Part shown: positions 12,101 to 22,050 of the stretch, in pieces
Layout of the letters: each line of letters opens with the position of its first letter
How positions within the stretch are numbered: the first letter of the stretch is position 1
Origin: Eutreptiella sp. 'Long Island Sound 2002'
Taxonomy: Eukaryota > Euglenozoa > Euglenophyceae > Eutreptiales > Eutreptiaceae
Direction of reading: 5' to 3'
DNA: 64,000 nucleotides
NCBI GenBank assembly: GCA_964036045.1
Contig: OZ038385.1
Coordinates: 17,331,786-17,395,785 of the forward strand
Notes under the pieces: generated by a model
What the model saw: only the letters and a program-made list of their open reading frames with translations
Told to the model about the DNA's origin: nothing
The model's database searches: none
Program-made: the position numbers and the translations under genes

Positions 12101-15100
12101 ACCACACGCCGCCTTGGCCAATACAACACCTACTGCCTCAACCTCATCTTCTCTCTAGTGATTGTCAGGGAGAGACCTGTGATGCCCTCAGAACCAGAAC
12201 CACCGCCAGCACTACACTTAAGAGCTGCAATCAGGCAGGTCATCGGCAGAATCATCCTCCGCAAATGCGTATGGGTATGCGCATCTGTAGAGGTTAGCAC
12301 TCCCTTATCCGTGTGGCAGATTAGAGGTCACTGTCACAAAATGTCCCTCCTGCCTCAACAAATCAACGGGTCAACTGCATTTAAGGAGAGGCTCGAATGG
12401 TTACTGGGAACGTTGAGGCCCCATGCGGTGGAAAAATCGAGTCAGCGACATTCATATCCGTTCATGCGGATTCCATCGATCTATCATCCAATGCACAAGT
12501 GCAACATAATCTACAGCTCTCAATGGGACAAGTGCCTTCATCGTCTAATGGCCAAGTTGAATGCGAGCACAGCCATCACCTGCTGCTCACCCTGTATTCA
12601 ATCTGCCCAGCAGGTCCCACGGGGGGCTGTTGAGATGCTCTGGGTTGTAGACCGGATAGCCTTGACATGCTCTGCATTGTAGAATGGATTGCAGTGACAC
12701 TCCTTCGGTAGTAGAACAGATACGTCATGCCTTGGGTAGTAGCACAGATAGCGTTGGCATGTCTTGGGCACGGGTGGGCCGTCTCCTCGGTTTGGGTACG
12801 CGACCCCCCCCCCCCCCCCCCTCCCTGCCCTCCGGGCCCACTTAGTTACCAAGGGTCAATCGCTACCGGCCATACATATGGTGGCGCCGAAGGCGCCCGA
12901 AAATCACCTCGAAGAGAGGTTGTTAGATCAAGCGCAGGCACGGGCGTCATATACCCCCCTTTTTTGGGGTCATTCGCGTAGCATACCCCAAGGCATGATA
13001 TTGGATGTCCAACCCCTTGTAAAATCATTATTTTGCCCAACAAGAGCATCCCCCAATGGATTTTTTGATTTTGAGGCCTCTACCCCCTAAAACTGGATAT
13101 CACTTTTTTGAGGGGGGGTGGGGGGGTGGGTGGGGGGGGGGGGGTCAAAAGTTTTTGCTTAATAGGCTACAAGCAGTGGGGACGCACGGTGCTGGTAACA
13201 CGGTCAGCGGTCCAATGGTAACACAGCCGATACCAGATGTGCAGGCGTCGGTTCGGATCCAGGTCTGCCGAATTTTAGCGCCGCCGCCGACGGCGGCGCC
13301 AAAGTGCGCAGACTGGGGTTCGAACCGCCGACCACGCGGATGCCGGTCGGATGCGGTACCACTCGGCCACTAATTGGATTACGGCAGAGGCCCTCCCTGC
13401 TGCTTGGCGCCGCATCTGCCACTGACAAAAAACCCAAACTGTGTGTATCTGTCGGACTGCCTGCTTGCTGGCTCAAGGACTGATTGGCTGACTGTCAACC
13501 TCTCTTCGAGGTGCACTGCCGAAGGCAATAGAATTTTTTTCATTCCCCTTGCCAACATAGCATCCCTCCCCGCCCAGGCATTGTGGAGCACCCCAACGCT
13601 ATACTTGAACCCAACCTTGACTCTAACACCCACCCCAACCCTCAGCCTGCTCCTAACCCTACACCTAACCCTACCCATGACCCTAACCCTAACCCTAACC
13701 CTAACCCTAACCCTACCCCTACCCCTAACCCTAGCCCTAGCTCTCACCCATGAGGGAGGGCAAGGGGAGGTAACGGGAGCCTATGCCCCCCCCCCACTAC
13801 CCCAAATTGCCCCACCTGGACCCCCCCCCAACCGACCCTCCCGACACCCCCCCCATCGCCCCTCCCTGAACCCCCCCCCCCATCGCCCCTCCCTGAACCC
13901 CCCCCCCCATCGCCCCTCCCTGAACCCCCCCCCCCCCCCCAAGGGGCCTTCGGCCCACTCCTACTGGGGGGGGGGGGGGTCGCGTACAAAAGCGAGGAGA
14001 CGCCCCCCCCCCCGTGGTCTTGGGTATAAGAACAGATAGTGTTGACATGCCTTTGGTAGTACAACGGATTGCGATGACATGCGTGGAGCAGTAGAATGGA
14101 TAGTGTTGGCATGCCTTGAGCAGTAGAACGGACAGCACTAACATGGCATGGGTAATAGAACGGACAGTGTCGGCATGTATTGGCTAGCAGAATGTGTAGC
14201 CCGGACATGCCTTGTGTAGTTGAACGGATAGTGTTCTGAATCCCTTGCGGCGTGATTTAGGATCCAGAGCTGAAATATAAACTACCCCCTCCCCCTCCCA
14301 TTCAGTCGGAAGCCCCGGGGGAGAGTGCGAGTGGCACCCAAGGGACACTCCCACATGGAAACCGAGTTGATGTTTCGGACATGGGGGGCATGCATAGCCG
14401 GTCCTGTGCGCAGCGCTGAACACAATCTGCGAAACACACTCCTTCATGTTGCAGTTGCGTGAAGCGATACGAACAGTGACCCAGCAACAGACCCCCTGAG
14501 AACTTCATGCGACGCTATGAAGCCAGCGTGTCTGAGATCACGCATCTGTTCAGTGGTGCATTGAGTCGACCGTGGGGCATGCCATGCGGGGACCCCCGCT
14601 GATACCCGGATCCGGTGCCCTGGGCGTTGGGTCATGCAGTGTCCCCTCGCTCTTTTTGATTTAGTGTCGGGACCCCCGCCTCGTTTGCAGGTGGCCGTCA
14701 ACACAACGCTGTCCGCGGCAGTGGCTGGACTGACTGCGCTGATCAGTGCCCGATTTTATGAGAACCACTTGGGCATAGACTCGCTCCTCAACGGCATTCT
14801 TGCGGGACTGGTATGCGGGCCCCGCATGTGTGTGTGTGTGCAGGGGTTTCCGGGAGGGGTGTGGCGTGTGGCCTGGCGCAAGTGTACCATTCGTAAAGAG
14901 ATGTGAGGCAGCTCTGTCGCGGACCTTGAAAATGTGGTTTGACGAAATTTGGGAGCATATCTTGTGAAGGCATCAGCAGGTCTCATGAAGCGGGTGATCG
15001 GACTGAAAGTGGAAGGATGGGCGACAATAATGTGCCCACTGCTCCATGAAGACACGGGATGCAACAACGCCACCACCTGCCCCGATGCTCCAACGCGCTC

Positions 15101-15366
15101 CCATCGCTGAAGGTCCCGATGGACGGCTCTGTCTGCCGCACTGACGGGTCTTCTGCCCGAGAGACCGCCGCCGGTCATAATCAGATGTGACAACGCACGC
15201 TGTTTTTTTTTGTGCGGGGTACAACAGCGAGGTACAAGAGGAGCCTGGCGATGAAACCAAGAGGGGCCCTTGCTCGCACCCTCGGCGAGACATCAAGGGG
15301 AAACTGGAGCAGCCCAACGCGGGAGTCCGCCTCTTCACATGCAATATGTGATGGTCCACGACAGCG

Positions 15367-15444
<78 letters not shown>

Positions 15445-18400
15445 CGTCCGTGCGTGCGTGCGTGCGTGCGTGCGTGGGTGCGCGCCTGTGTGCGTGCGTC
15501 CGTCCGTCCGTTTTTTTTTTTGCGTGTGTGTGATGGACAGCGAATCGCAGGTACTCGGTCAATTGGCAAGAAGAGTTGACGGTTGGGAGGTGCACAGCGC
15601 TGCTGACCGCCGTGTCTGACTGCAGGTCTCCATCACCGCGGGCTGCAGCCTTGTGGAGCCGTGGGCCGCCGTCGTGGCCGGGGCCGTCGGAGGTGTTCTG
15701 TACTTCTTGTTCAGCGTGTTCATGGTCGGGTGCCGCGTGGATGACCCGCTGCAGGCCTCCGCCGTGCACGGCATGTGCGGGATCTGGGGCTGCTTCTTCG
15801 TGGGGCTGTTCGCCACGGCCGAGAACATCGCCACCGCCTACGGCAAGGTCCGTGCGTTGGTGCGCGTTGTGGAGGCGGGGGGAGGGGGATGTGTACCGCA
15901 CGAGCACGTCCCCCCCAAACGGGGGGTGCGTGGCCGTCGGATGTGGGCGCCGGGGCATGACTACTTCCATTGCAGGGACGGAGATGGGGACTCAAACCGT
16001 TCCTCCCGGTGGGCTTTCAATCGGAGTGGCACAGGCGCTTACGCTTTGCAGCCCCATGTCAGTCAAAGTGCAGGTGCGTTTGAGAAGCACCCGCAATTGA
16101 AAATACACGAAGGAGACCTTTGGCCATGCGATAAGAGAGGGTACCCCCCTGCCTCCCCTTTCAGGGTGGTCCTGCCCGTGCAGGGGAGGTCGGGTTTCAA
16201 CAAGGGAATAGAGCGCCCCAAAACGGGGGGGTTTCGGGAAAGGACTCAATTGACGGGACCATAAATCAGTTATCATGAACTCTGGCACCGAAGGCGCTGA
16301 AAACTTTTTTGAGCATTGAAAATAGTCTTTTTTTCCCCCTCCAGACACACGCCAATGATGACTTTTCTGAACCCCCTCGACGCGCTGATTCCAAAAATCC
16401 CATTCTCATTTTTGACCGAATGTTGGGTTCGGGTCACTTTCGGGGCCCGGGGGTCGCTTGTGTCTTGAGGCCAGCGCGCTTGCCATGCCCACGGCTCCCG
16501 CTGCACGCATGCGCCTCCCTGCAGTACTGTAAAGGCCCCTGGCGCTCGGTTGTGGTGCACTCCCCATGACGAGTGTGTCCGGGTGGCCTCTCTTGCGATG
16601 CCCGAAAAGGCATTCCACATACGCATGGCTTGGCCGGAGGCACACGCAGTACCGACATAGCGGCCCCTCCCTCCTCCCCATCTCCCGCATTGTTTTGAAC
16701 CCGCCCTCTGCAACCCCAACTCAATGGGTGCGCCACCCCCCCATCCACGCGTGGAGGACTCCCTCCTCAAAAGGCGCACAGGTACGCAGCAACCTCGCAA
16801 GTACCAACCGGCCAGACGTGAACGGATCCGGATGTGACGCGGATACACGTATTCGCACGTACGTTTAGGCGTATACTGCCATGTCTAGGGATGTTTAGGG
16901 AGTATGCGTATACGTGCATACGTGTAGACACTGCACACGTAGGTTTGCCCGAGTTTTGTCTGCAGACACTCCACCCAAAAAGCAGATGCCGCCACTCTAG
17001 GTTTGTGTCGTCGGTGGTATTGTAATTTGGAGCTCTGTCTGGAGGTTCAGTGTGTCAACGTAAAATGTTCAGGAGTGCGATTGCTGGACCCAGGCAGGAG
17101 GCTTGCCAAAGGCCTAGGCATAGACCCGGCAGTGGCTGTTTTTCTGCTGATTGTAATGACCATCATGGAGACACATGGAGGCTGTGACCACAGTGATCGA
17201 TATATATCTTTGTCACAGTGCAACTTCTACTGTATTACCCTGGGTTGGTGGTGGTACGCGATGCATTATTGGTGAGAAAGCTGCTTTGGTGGCCCTAGCT
17301 GCCCTCTCACTCCACCCCCATCACTACCCCTGGTGCGCTGCAGTGCATAGGTGGTGTCCCCTGCGGCTGCCCCGGCCGCGGCCACGGGGCAGTGCACAGC
17401 CTCAGTGCCCACAGATCCTCAGGGCCGGTGCAGCCGATTGCCGTGGTCATCATTGCGATCACTTGGGCCCTGTGCGCGGGGTGTGTGTGGGGGGGGGTTA
17501 CGGGGTGCGGCAGCCTCCAACAGCGGAGAGATAGGGAGGGGCACAGCACTGCCGCAACGGCCCTCCCCCCTTCGCGGCCCCGCACCGCCTGCATCGCGGG
17601 GGTTGCCTGGACTCTCACAATCCTGCCGAGACGGCGGGATTGGATGGGCCTCCGTACCGGGCTATTGCGCCGCCACCCACTGTGGACACCCTCGGTGTGG
17701 GGGTCGCTGCCCCCCCCCCGCCCCCAAAGTGACACGCAGACAACAGTCCGAAAGCAGATATGCAGCAGGGTCTCGCTCTGGCAGTGCGTTTTTGCAGTGC
17801 CTTCTTCTCACACCAATTTGTATCATCTTTCCTTCCCATTCCTCTTCGAAGTTATGTGCCTTTGAGCGGGTGCAATCCCGGAGCTCTGGGTGTGTGGCGG
17901 TGTTAAACAGGGCGAGTCTACTGAACCACCTGCACCTTCGCTTAGCTCACCTTAAAGAGGTCTACCCCCCCCCCCCAAAAAAAAACAGGTTCGGACCCAC
18001 AGAGGGTCAGAATGAGCAGTGGCGAGAGGCCAATAGGTGCCGCCAAAGGCAAACAATCTGATACCGAGGCCTTGTGCCAACCCCCACCCCCCCCAACGAC
18101 GTGAATCAGGTGGGCCAGGACGTGCACCCACTACCAGAGGACGCTGCCTCACGGACGGTTCAGCCTCGTGCATGCGATTGGGAACCAGGATGCAGAGAGG
18201 GCCATGCGACTGCACAGGGGCAGGGGAGGCGGGAGGGGGTCGCAGGCGCAGCACGTGGTATGCCTTGTCTTCAGGACATCGTCACGTCGTTTGGTGCGGC
18301 CTACGGTGGGGGCGGGGAGCAGCTCGGCGTGCAGTGCGTGGGCATTCTCTGCATCGTCACGTGGGTGGGCGCTCTGTCGGCACTGATATTCGGCGGCCTC

Positions 18401-20487
18401 AGGTCCTTCTCCCACCCTCCTCTTGCGAATGTGTGGGCACTGCCTGCGTCCACACAGGCCCATGGGCCCGGGGAGGCTGCAGAGGGCCCTGGCCCCCAGA
18501 CGACGGTCTGCTTTGGTTTGGGATTGGGATGGTGCGGCTGTGCGTGTGACATGGACAAGACCCCCCCCCCCCCCCCAGCGCCAGCCCGGCACCACACGGC
18601 ATGCACACTTCTTCCGTTTCTGGAGCGGTTGGGGCCCGGGGGGCAGGATCGTCCTCAAGGACGTTTCAAGTTGTTGACGTTTTTCAAGCATCAAGGATCA
18701 CCCGCTCTACCGTCAAACCGCCGTCCGTCACCCTCCAAACGCCGTTGGTTGAGCTGTGTTTGATGGACCCCGGCAGTTGTTTCGGGGGGCGGGGTTGCGG
18801 GGGGCTAAGAACCGTCCCAAGCGGGGGAGGGGTCGGTGCTATCTTGTGAGAGCGTGAACCGTTTCATTGTGATCCATCTCGCACGTGACCGTGTGCAGCT
18901 CCGCTGTGTGCTCGTGTCTCAGGCTGGCAGGAGTACTGCGTGTACCTCCACATGTGGAGGAGGCGGGGCTGGACACGTCTGAGCACGGGGGCAGCGTGTA
19001 CGAACTCCAGTCGAAGAAGGGCATGGCGCAGGTCGCTCCCAACAACTCTGATCTGCCTTCACACAGGCTCACAAGCTGCACTCCTTTTCATACCGTTTTT
19101 TTGTTGAGTGGCTTTGGGCCTGGTCACCATTGCGAAGAAATACCCGAAACAGCACTGAAGTGTGCCCAAAGGGGCACCCAAGCCATCATTCACACGCCAC
19201 AGAGCGTTGTTTGCCGTAAAGCGATGGGGGCTGCCTATCGACGGCTCAATTGGGATTTGCATTGGTGACTCATGTGAAAGTCTCTGCCGTGTGTTGGGCA
19301 CACCCACACCCACCCACCCACCCACTCACCCACCCACCCACATACACACACACACACACACACACACAGCTAACTCAACTGTGCTAAGCTTAGGTCTCGT
19401 AACCGCACGGTTGCGGGGTCGATTCCCAGGACGGGCATGTCTGGGGACGGGCGGCCGTAGCCATGCGTCAAGGGCATCCTTTCTCGGAAAACACCCGCTG
19501 GGCTGGTCCGTGCCACCCACATGGCCCCGTACGCCACTGCCTCAGCCACCGCCATCCCATACCAGCCCCTGGTCTCAAGTCCTTTTGACCCCCCGCCACG
19601 TAAATCTTCGTGTTCAGTACATTCCGCTGATCAACTTGATGGGCCCCATGGCTCCTGTTGAAACAAACTTTTACTGAGATTTCGGACTGCTTTAGGTCCC
19701 CGAGAAGAAAACTCGGGGGCTTCCGCACCGAAATCTACCCTTTGCCACAAGAGGGACAGAGGAGTTTCGTAATTGTCATTCTTTCTTGGGCCCCTCAGAG
19801 CCCCCCCCCCCCCCCAGCCCCAACCCCAAATAAATGCATCACTATCCATCCCTGTGGGATGATAGGAGACTGGGGAAGGACAGTGGATGCGTGTGTAAGG
19901 GGGGGGGGGGTAGACTCACCGGGAGGAGAGGGGGATGGGCATGTGGGTATGACAGAGGGCGATGTGCATACAGACCACATGGCAGGGTATGGGGCTCCTG
20001 ACCCCCGGGCTCACTCGAAGGGCTGCACAGGGACTGCACATGGTCCCCCCATCTCCTGTGCCCTCAGGTCGTCCCCGATAACACCGCTTTGCCTCCCGTC
20101 GCCTTCACGTACACAGTGCCGCAATACCCCACTTATCTGGGCTACACCGGGAGCCCCTTGGTCAGTTCCCCCAGCCCGTCACCAAGTGGGGACCCAACTC
20201 TTTGGTGGGGCTCTGCCGCCGCCCCCGCGGTGTGGATGTAGGGGGTCGCCAGCAGGCTTCTTTGACGTCTCACGCAGGAGGCAAAGCCCCTGCCTGGGCG
20301 CAGCGCTCCCATATATCCTACGCAGCTGCCTCTGGCCCCCGCCAGCAAGGTCAGCACTCTGTCATCGGTCAAGGCCACCGTCTCCACTCTCTGCGCACTG
20401 GAGAAGCTCGAGTGGATCCAGCCAATCGTCTCGCAGGGGGATTTCCTCTTCGCAAAGGCGGTTGTCCAGCTCCACCCAGGAGCGTGA
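3180..20487 (+). CDS. AMT: Ammonium transporter (Amt/MEP family), nine exons
   Basis: The product is an integral plasma-membrane channel for ammonium or ammonia uptake. Proposed coding segments are 3180-3482, 7301-7595, 9294-9544, 14691-14810, 15626-15847, 18275-18402, 18923-19031, 20068-20160 and 20278-20487. They total 1,731 bases (576 residues plus TGA), a little longer than most family members. All introns are GT-AG and all phases match. Family marks include the signature [13 protein letters not shown] across the exon 2/3 join, NGFIGFGEF in exon 2, [12 protein letters not shown] in exon 3 and [13 protein letters not shown] in exon 5. The two pore histidines are in VVHLTGG and ASAVHGMCG. 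The tail has [18 protein letters not shown] and then a variable cytoplasmic end. The weakest point is the end of exon 1: 3,482 keeps the phase and adds about 12 loop residues after GWAFAYGGD, while a donor at 3,444/3,445 would break the frame unless a microexon exists. The introns reach 5.1 kb and are filled with repeats. Confidence 0.93.
6391..6465 (+). repeat. CTCATTTTCC minisatellite
   Basis: About seven nearly identical 10-base units (ctcattttcc and variants) in tandem inside AMT intron 1. Confidence 0.85.
6890..7015 (+). repeat. Dispersed repeat, copy 1 (pair with 16,680-16,805)
   Basis: This segment matches 16,680-16,805 in the same orientation. Shared blocks include CTCCCGCATT.TTTTGAAC, CCCCATCC.C and the exact GA.TCCCTCCTCAAAAGGCG, followed by CGCAAGTACC. 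Both copies lie in AMT introns. No terminal repeats were recognised. Confidence 0.7.
7301..7595 (+). CDS. AMT: AMT exon 2
   Basis: The acceptor is CTGACAG at 7,294-7,300. The exon reads [10 protein letters not shown], then TM segments with [21 protein letters not shown] and [18 protein letters not shown]. It ends in MLDFAG, split after the first base of the glycine codon. The donor is GTGTGA. Confidence 0.92.
8228..8452 (+). repeat. GT microsatellite cluster in AMT intron 2
   Basis: Several long (GT)n blocks are separated by short G-rich spacers. The longest pure tract is near 8,310-8,371. The rest of intron 2 (7,596-9,293) also holds a CAG-type repeat and no gene. Confidence 0.9.
9043..9143 (+). 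repeat. CAG/CAA/CAC trinucleotide repeat
   Basis: About 33 triplets of CAG, CAA and CAC, with a pure (CAG) core of about 14 units at 9,093-9,135. It sits in AMT intron 2, so the poly-Q or poly-A frames across it are not expected to be translated. Confidence 0.9.
9294..9544 (+). CDS. AMT: AMT exon 3
   Basis: The exon completes the signature [16 protein letters not shown] and holds the first pore histidine. It continues with LGPRIGRF and the TM6 region [18 protein letters not shown]. The acceptor CCTTCAG and donor GTGCGG are clear, and the exon ends in phase 0 after GCC AAG. A CGTGC pentanucleotide repeat lies about 40 bases downstream. Confidence 0.93.
9583..9628 (+). repeat. CGTGC pentanucleotide repeat
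   Basis: Tandem GCCGT/GCTGT/GCAGT five-base units, beginning about 40 bases after the donor of AMT exon 3. Confidence 0.8.
10020..11450 (+). repeat. 32-bp satellite array, main block
   Basis: Roughly forty diverged units of about 32 bases with consensus CTTGGGTAGTAGAACGGATA followed by GCGCTGACATGC. The array lies in AMT intron 3 and continues as fragments at 12,640-12,768 and 14,017-14,235. Units vary by point changes and small indels, which suggests an old array. A block at about 10,715-10,905 runs in the opposite orientation. Confidence 0.92.
10715..10905 (-). repeat. Inverted block inside the 32-bp satellite
   Basis: Here the + strand reads the complement of the unit, for example ACCCAAGGCATGCCAACACT and ATCCGTTCTAC. 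Units on both sides are in the forward orientation. This is a local inversion of about six units. Confidence 0.85.
11451..12639. other. Non-satellite segment interrupting the satellite
   Basis: About 1.2 kb without satellite units, with a G-run at 11,566-11,578. The sequence is otherwise ordinary and has no recognised coding content. It may be another insertion, but no inverted termini or duplicated target were seen. Confidence 0.4.
12640..12768 (+). repeat. 32-bp satellite, second block
   Basis: Four units, ending GTTGGCATGTCTTGGG where the TIR element begins. They join in phase to the block starting at 14,017. Confidence 0.88.
13205..13372. repeat. Inverted dimer of tRNA-like sequences
   Basis: The + strand half has a pol III A-box-like GCGGTCCAATGGTAAC and a B box GGTTCGGATCC (13,248-13,262). 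The - strand half has TGGCCGAGTGGTACC and GGTTCGAACCC. The halves are diverged copies of each other and meet at a GC-rich hairpin with 9-base arms at 13,278-13,299. Acceptor stems do not pair, so these are tRNA-derived (SINE-like) rather than working tRNA genes. Confidence 0.7.
13600..13748 (+). repeat. Interstitial telomere-like CCCTAA tract
   Basis: Degenerate then regular CCCTAA units, with the cleanest run (CCCTAA) x5 at about 13,680-13,712. It reads as TTAGGG on the - strand. The tract lies inside the TIR element, so it moved with it or grew there. Confidence 0.9.
14017..14235 (+). repeat. 32-bp satellite, third block
   Basis: About seven units directly continuing the block that ends at 12,768. 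Confidence 0.9.
14691..14810 (+). CDS. AMT: AMT exon 4
   Basis: Forty codons in phase 0, reading [18 protein letters not shown] and then [11 protein letters not shown]. This is the segment of the family with the conserved 'NG.L.G' before the 'ITAGC' motif. The acceptor is TTTGCAG and the donor is GTATGC. Confidence 0.92.
15368..15475 (+). repeat. GT microsatellite followed by CGTG repeat
   Basis: A pure (GT) tract of about 70 bases is followed by CGTG tetranucleotides, in AMT intron 4 (14,811-15,625). The remainder of that intron has no recognised feature. Confidence 0.92.
15626..15847 (+). CDS. AMT: AMT exon 5
   Basis: Seventy-four codons starting [15 protein letters not shown]. The exon includes [19 protein letters not shown], with the second pore histidine, and ends ENIATAYGK. 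The acceptor CTGCAG is preceded by only a weak pyrimidine tract. The donor GTCCGT is non-consensus at +3. Confidence 0.93.
15848..18274 (+). other. AMT intron 5
   Basis: A 2.4 kb intron with no exon recognised. It carries the second copy of the 6.9-kb repeat, an alternating purine-pyrimidine segment around 16,840-16,935, and a C-run followed by nine A at about 17,965-17,985. Confidence 0.55.
16680..16805 (+). repeat. Dispersed repeat, copy 2 (pair with 6,890-7,015)
   Basis: Partner of the copy in intron 1. This one lies in AMT intron 5. The strongest shared run is TCCCTCCTCAAAAGGCG at about 16,759-16,775. Confidence 0.7.
18275..18402 (+). CDS. AMT: AMT exon 6
   Basis: The exon reads [20 protein letters not shown], then [19 protein letters not shown]. 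This corresponds to the 'G.LLYGGG..QLG.Q..G' segment and the last TM helix. It ends in phase 2 (AG) before donor GTCCTT. Confidence 0.92.
18923..19031 (+). CDS. AMT: AMT exon 7
   Basis: One base completes an arginine codon. The exon then reads [20 protein letters not shown] and [16 protein letters not shown]. This is the cytoplasmic motif that in other family members carries the regulatory threonine, here the T of LDTSEHG. The donor is GTCGCT. Confidence 0.9.
19300..19370 (+). repeat. CCCA and CA microsatellite
   Basis: (CCCA)n followed by (CA)n in AMT intron 7. Confidence 0.88.
19375..19441 (+). other. tRNA-like remnant
   Basis: The sequence has an A-box-like TGTGCTAAGCTTAGG, a tRNA-like TCTCGTAACCGC and a B box GGTCGATTCCC. 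The stems cannot be closed into a full cloverleaf, so a tRNA-derived repeat is more likely than a gene. Confidence 0.35.
20068..20160 (+). CDS. AMT: AMT exon 8
   Basis: Thirty-one codons of proline- and tyrosine-rich cytoplasmic tail ([19 protein letters not shown]). The acceptor is CCCTCAG and the donor GTCAGT. Reading through the donor would end at a TAG at 20,239-20,241 and give a shorter alternative C-terminus. Confidence 0.75.
20278..20487 (+). CDS. AMT: AMT exon 9 and stop codon
   Basis: The acceptor is CTCACGCAG. Seventy codons include the TGA stop. The exon begins [16 protein letters not shown] and ends AVVQLHPGA. Regular codon use and a frame open to the stop support it as the terminal exon in phase with exon 8. 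Confidence 0.75.
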   Translation, partial: EAKPLPGRSAPIYPTQLPLAPASKVSTLSSVKATVSTLCALEKLEWIQPIVSQGDFLFAKAVVQLHPGA

Positions 20488-22050
20488 CGGCCGTGGAGCA
20501 CTGGGGATGCAGTCCTCACGCTCGTCAGAACACGCACCTGTGCGACTGGCTGCCAACCCATGTGTGCACCACCGAGGCGCCCGGTTGCTTGCAAACAGGC
20601 TCGGGCCTTATCTCTGGTCATTGCATTGGTCCGGGAGGCTAAAGTAAGGGTTTCGGGCCATCGTGAAGAAAAGTATTGTTCCACTGGCTATGCCCCCCCC
20701 AGAGGAACGATGTGCCATGGCGATGCAAGGCACTGCAATTTTGTACAGCGGATAACAGGGGCAGAGGTTGACACTGGATGAGTGTGTCCGGGGCAGCCCT
20801 GTTGCTTCAGAACATCATCCTTGTGTATCGCCCACTGGACCTCCTTGTTGCCGCATTCCCCAGGGGCACCTGCACTGCAACCGCACCGCACGCCGCACAC
20901 CACTCGCAGACCGCACAATAGTGACATTGCAGAGTGTAGGAAACGGGAAGGATCGCGTGCACACCAACAGGCAAGACAGCAGCGTGCAGGTGCTTACCAG
21001 GGGTTTGGTTGAGATCCTCACTGCAGCAAAAGTCTGCGGTGTTGTTTGACGCTGCAGGTCCAGCGCTTGTGTATATTTGGTCCAATAGCTACCGTCCTTG
21101 TTTATAGATGCAGCAACCGTCCCCCTGAAGAGGTCAGTACCCAGACGAAAGAAGTAACTCGTAGGGTGGAACACAACCCTGTGCGATCCTCAACAACCAC
21201 ACATGAATACAGCCATGGTGGCCAACCTAAAGGATGGCCTCTTTGCCATGCGACCAGATAAGTGTTGAGCTGTGCATTCATTGTTGCATGCACTTTTCTT
21301 TGCCGTGGCTTTGCATGCCATGTGCTGATGTGAGCGTGTGTACATGCTTGAGGTTCATGGTGCTTCTTTTGTGGTTTGGGACGCATGCATGCCTGCATGC
21401 ATGCATCCCTGCATGCCTGGTGCTCCCTCCATAACAGCTCTTGGTTTTTGTTTGCTGGGTCAGTCTCAGTGGAGTGTGGTGGGTGTCCAACTGTGTTCAA
21501 TAGGTACAGCTCCAATTGCTGCCAGCTTTCAGGCTGCTCATTTTTATCCTGTGTCCTGTATTAATGCACTAGTGATGCCACCCATCACTGCGCATGCAAA
21601 TGACTGCAGCCTTTGTTATTGATCATGAGTTAGATTTGCGCCATCCATCTCCTGGGCAAAGCTTTTGACAGCAGCATGGACTCTGAGAATTATAATGTTT
21701 CTCGTGTCACATTGTTTGTGCTTTGAAGCTTGTGCCACAGAAGGGGGTTGGGCCTTGCAGCCCTTTGATTGCCCAATAAGGGACTTGACACCTGTATGGC
21801 TCATGTGTAATTTGAGAGGAAAGCAGCAGCAGCAGCAGTAATGCATCTGGATAGCAACTTCCCAAGGAGGCGGGGTTCCTTGGTGGTAGGGGCTCATCTG
21901 CCCCATTGAACTTGGAGGGGGGAAGGGGGGCACAAGGGCGGAGGGGCGTTGAACGGTTTCACGAGTTGTACAGTGCCCCCTCTCCCTCTCCCAAACGGGG
22001 CCAGACCCCCTCTTTCCTTGGTTGACTTAGACCTGCCACCTTTTTGTCGA
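20488..22050. other. Region downstream of AMT
   Basis: No gene recognised. The segment holds a small GCATGC-rich patch (21,385-21,420), a GCAGCAGCAGCAG run near 21,827-21,840 and unremarkable GC-balanced DNA. The AMT 3' UTR is presumably here. No poly(A) signal was singled out. Confidence 0.4.

Larger units (their letters stand above)
12769..14016. mobile_element. C-run TIR DNA transposon (non-autonomous), 1.25 kb
   Basis: The element starts CACGGGTGGGCCGTCTCCTC, followed by GG, T-rich spacer and GGGTACGCGACCCCCCC. Its end, read in reverse, is CACGGGGGGGGGGGCGTCTC, followed by CTCGCTTTTGTACGCGACCCCC. These are about 40-base imperfect terminal inverted repeats. The 8-base sequence GTCTTGGG flanks both sides (12,761-12,768 and 14,017-14,024). 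Removing the element plus one flank copy restores an uninterrupted 32-bp satellite unit. It has no transposase. Inside are a tRNA-like inverted dimer (13,205-13,372), a telomere-like CCCTAA tract and long C-runs. An 8-base duplication recalls hAT-type elements, but the termini do not allow a firm family call. Confidence 0.85.
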
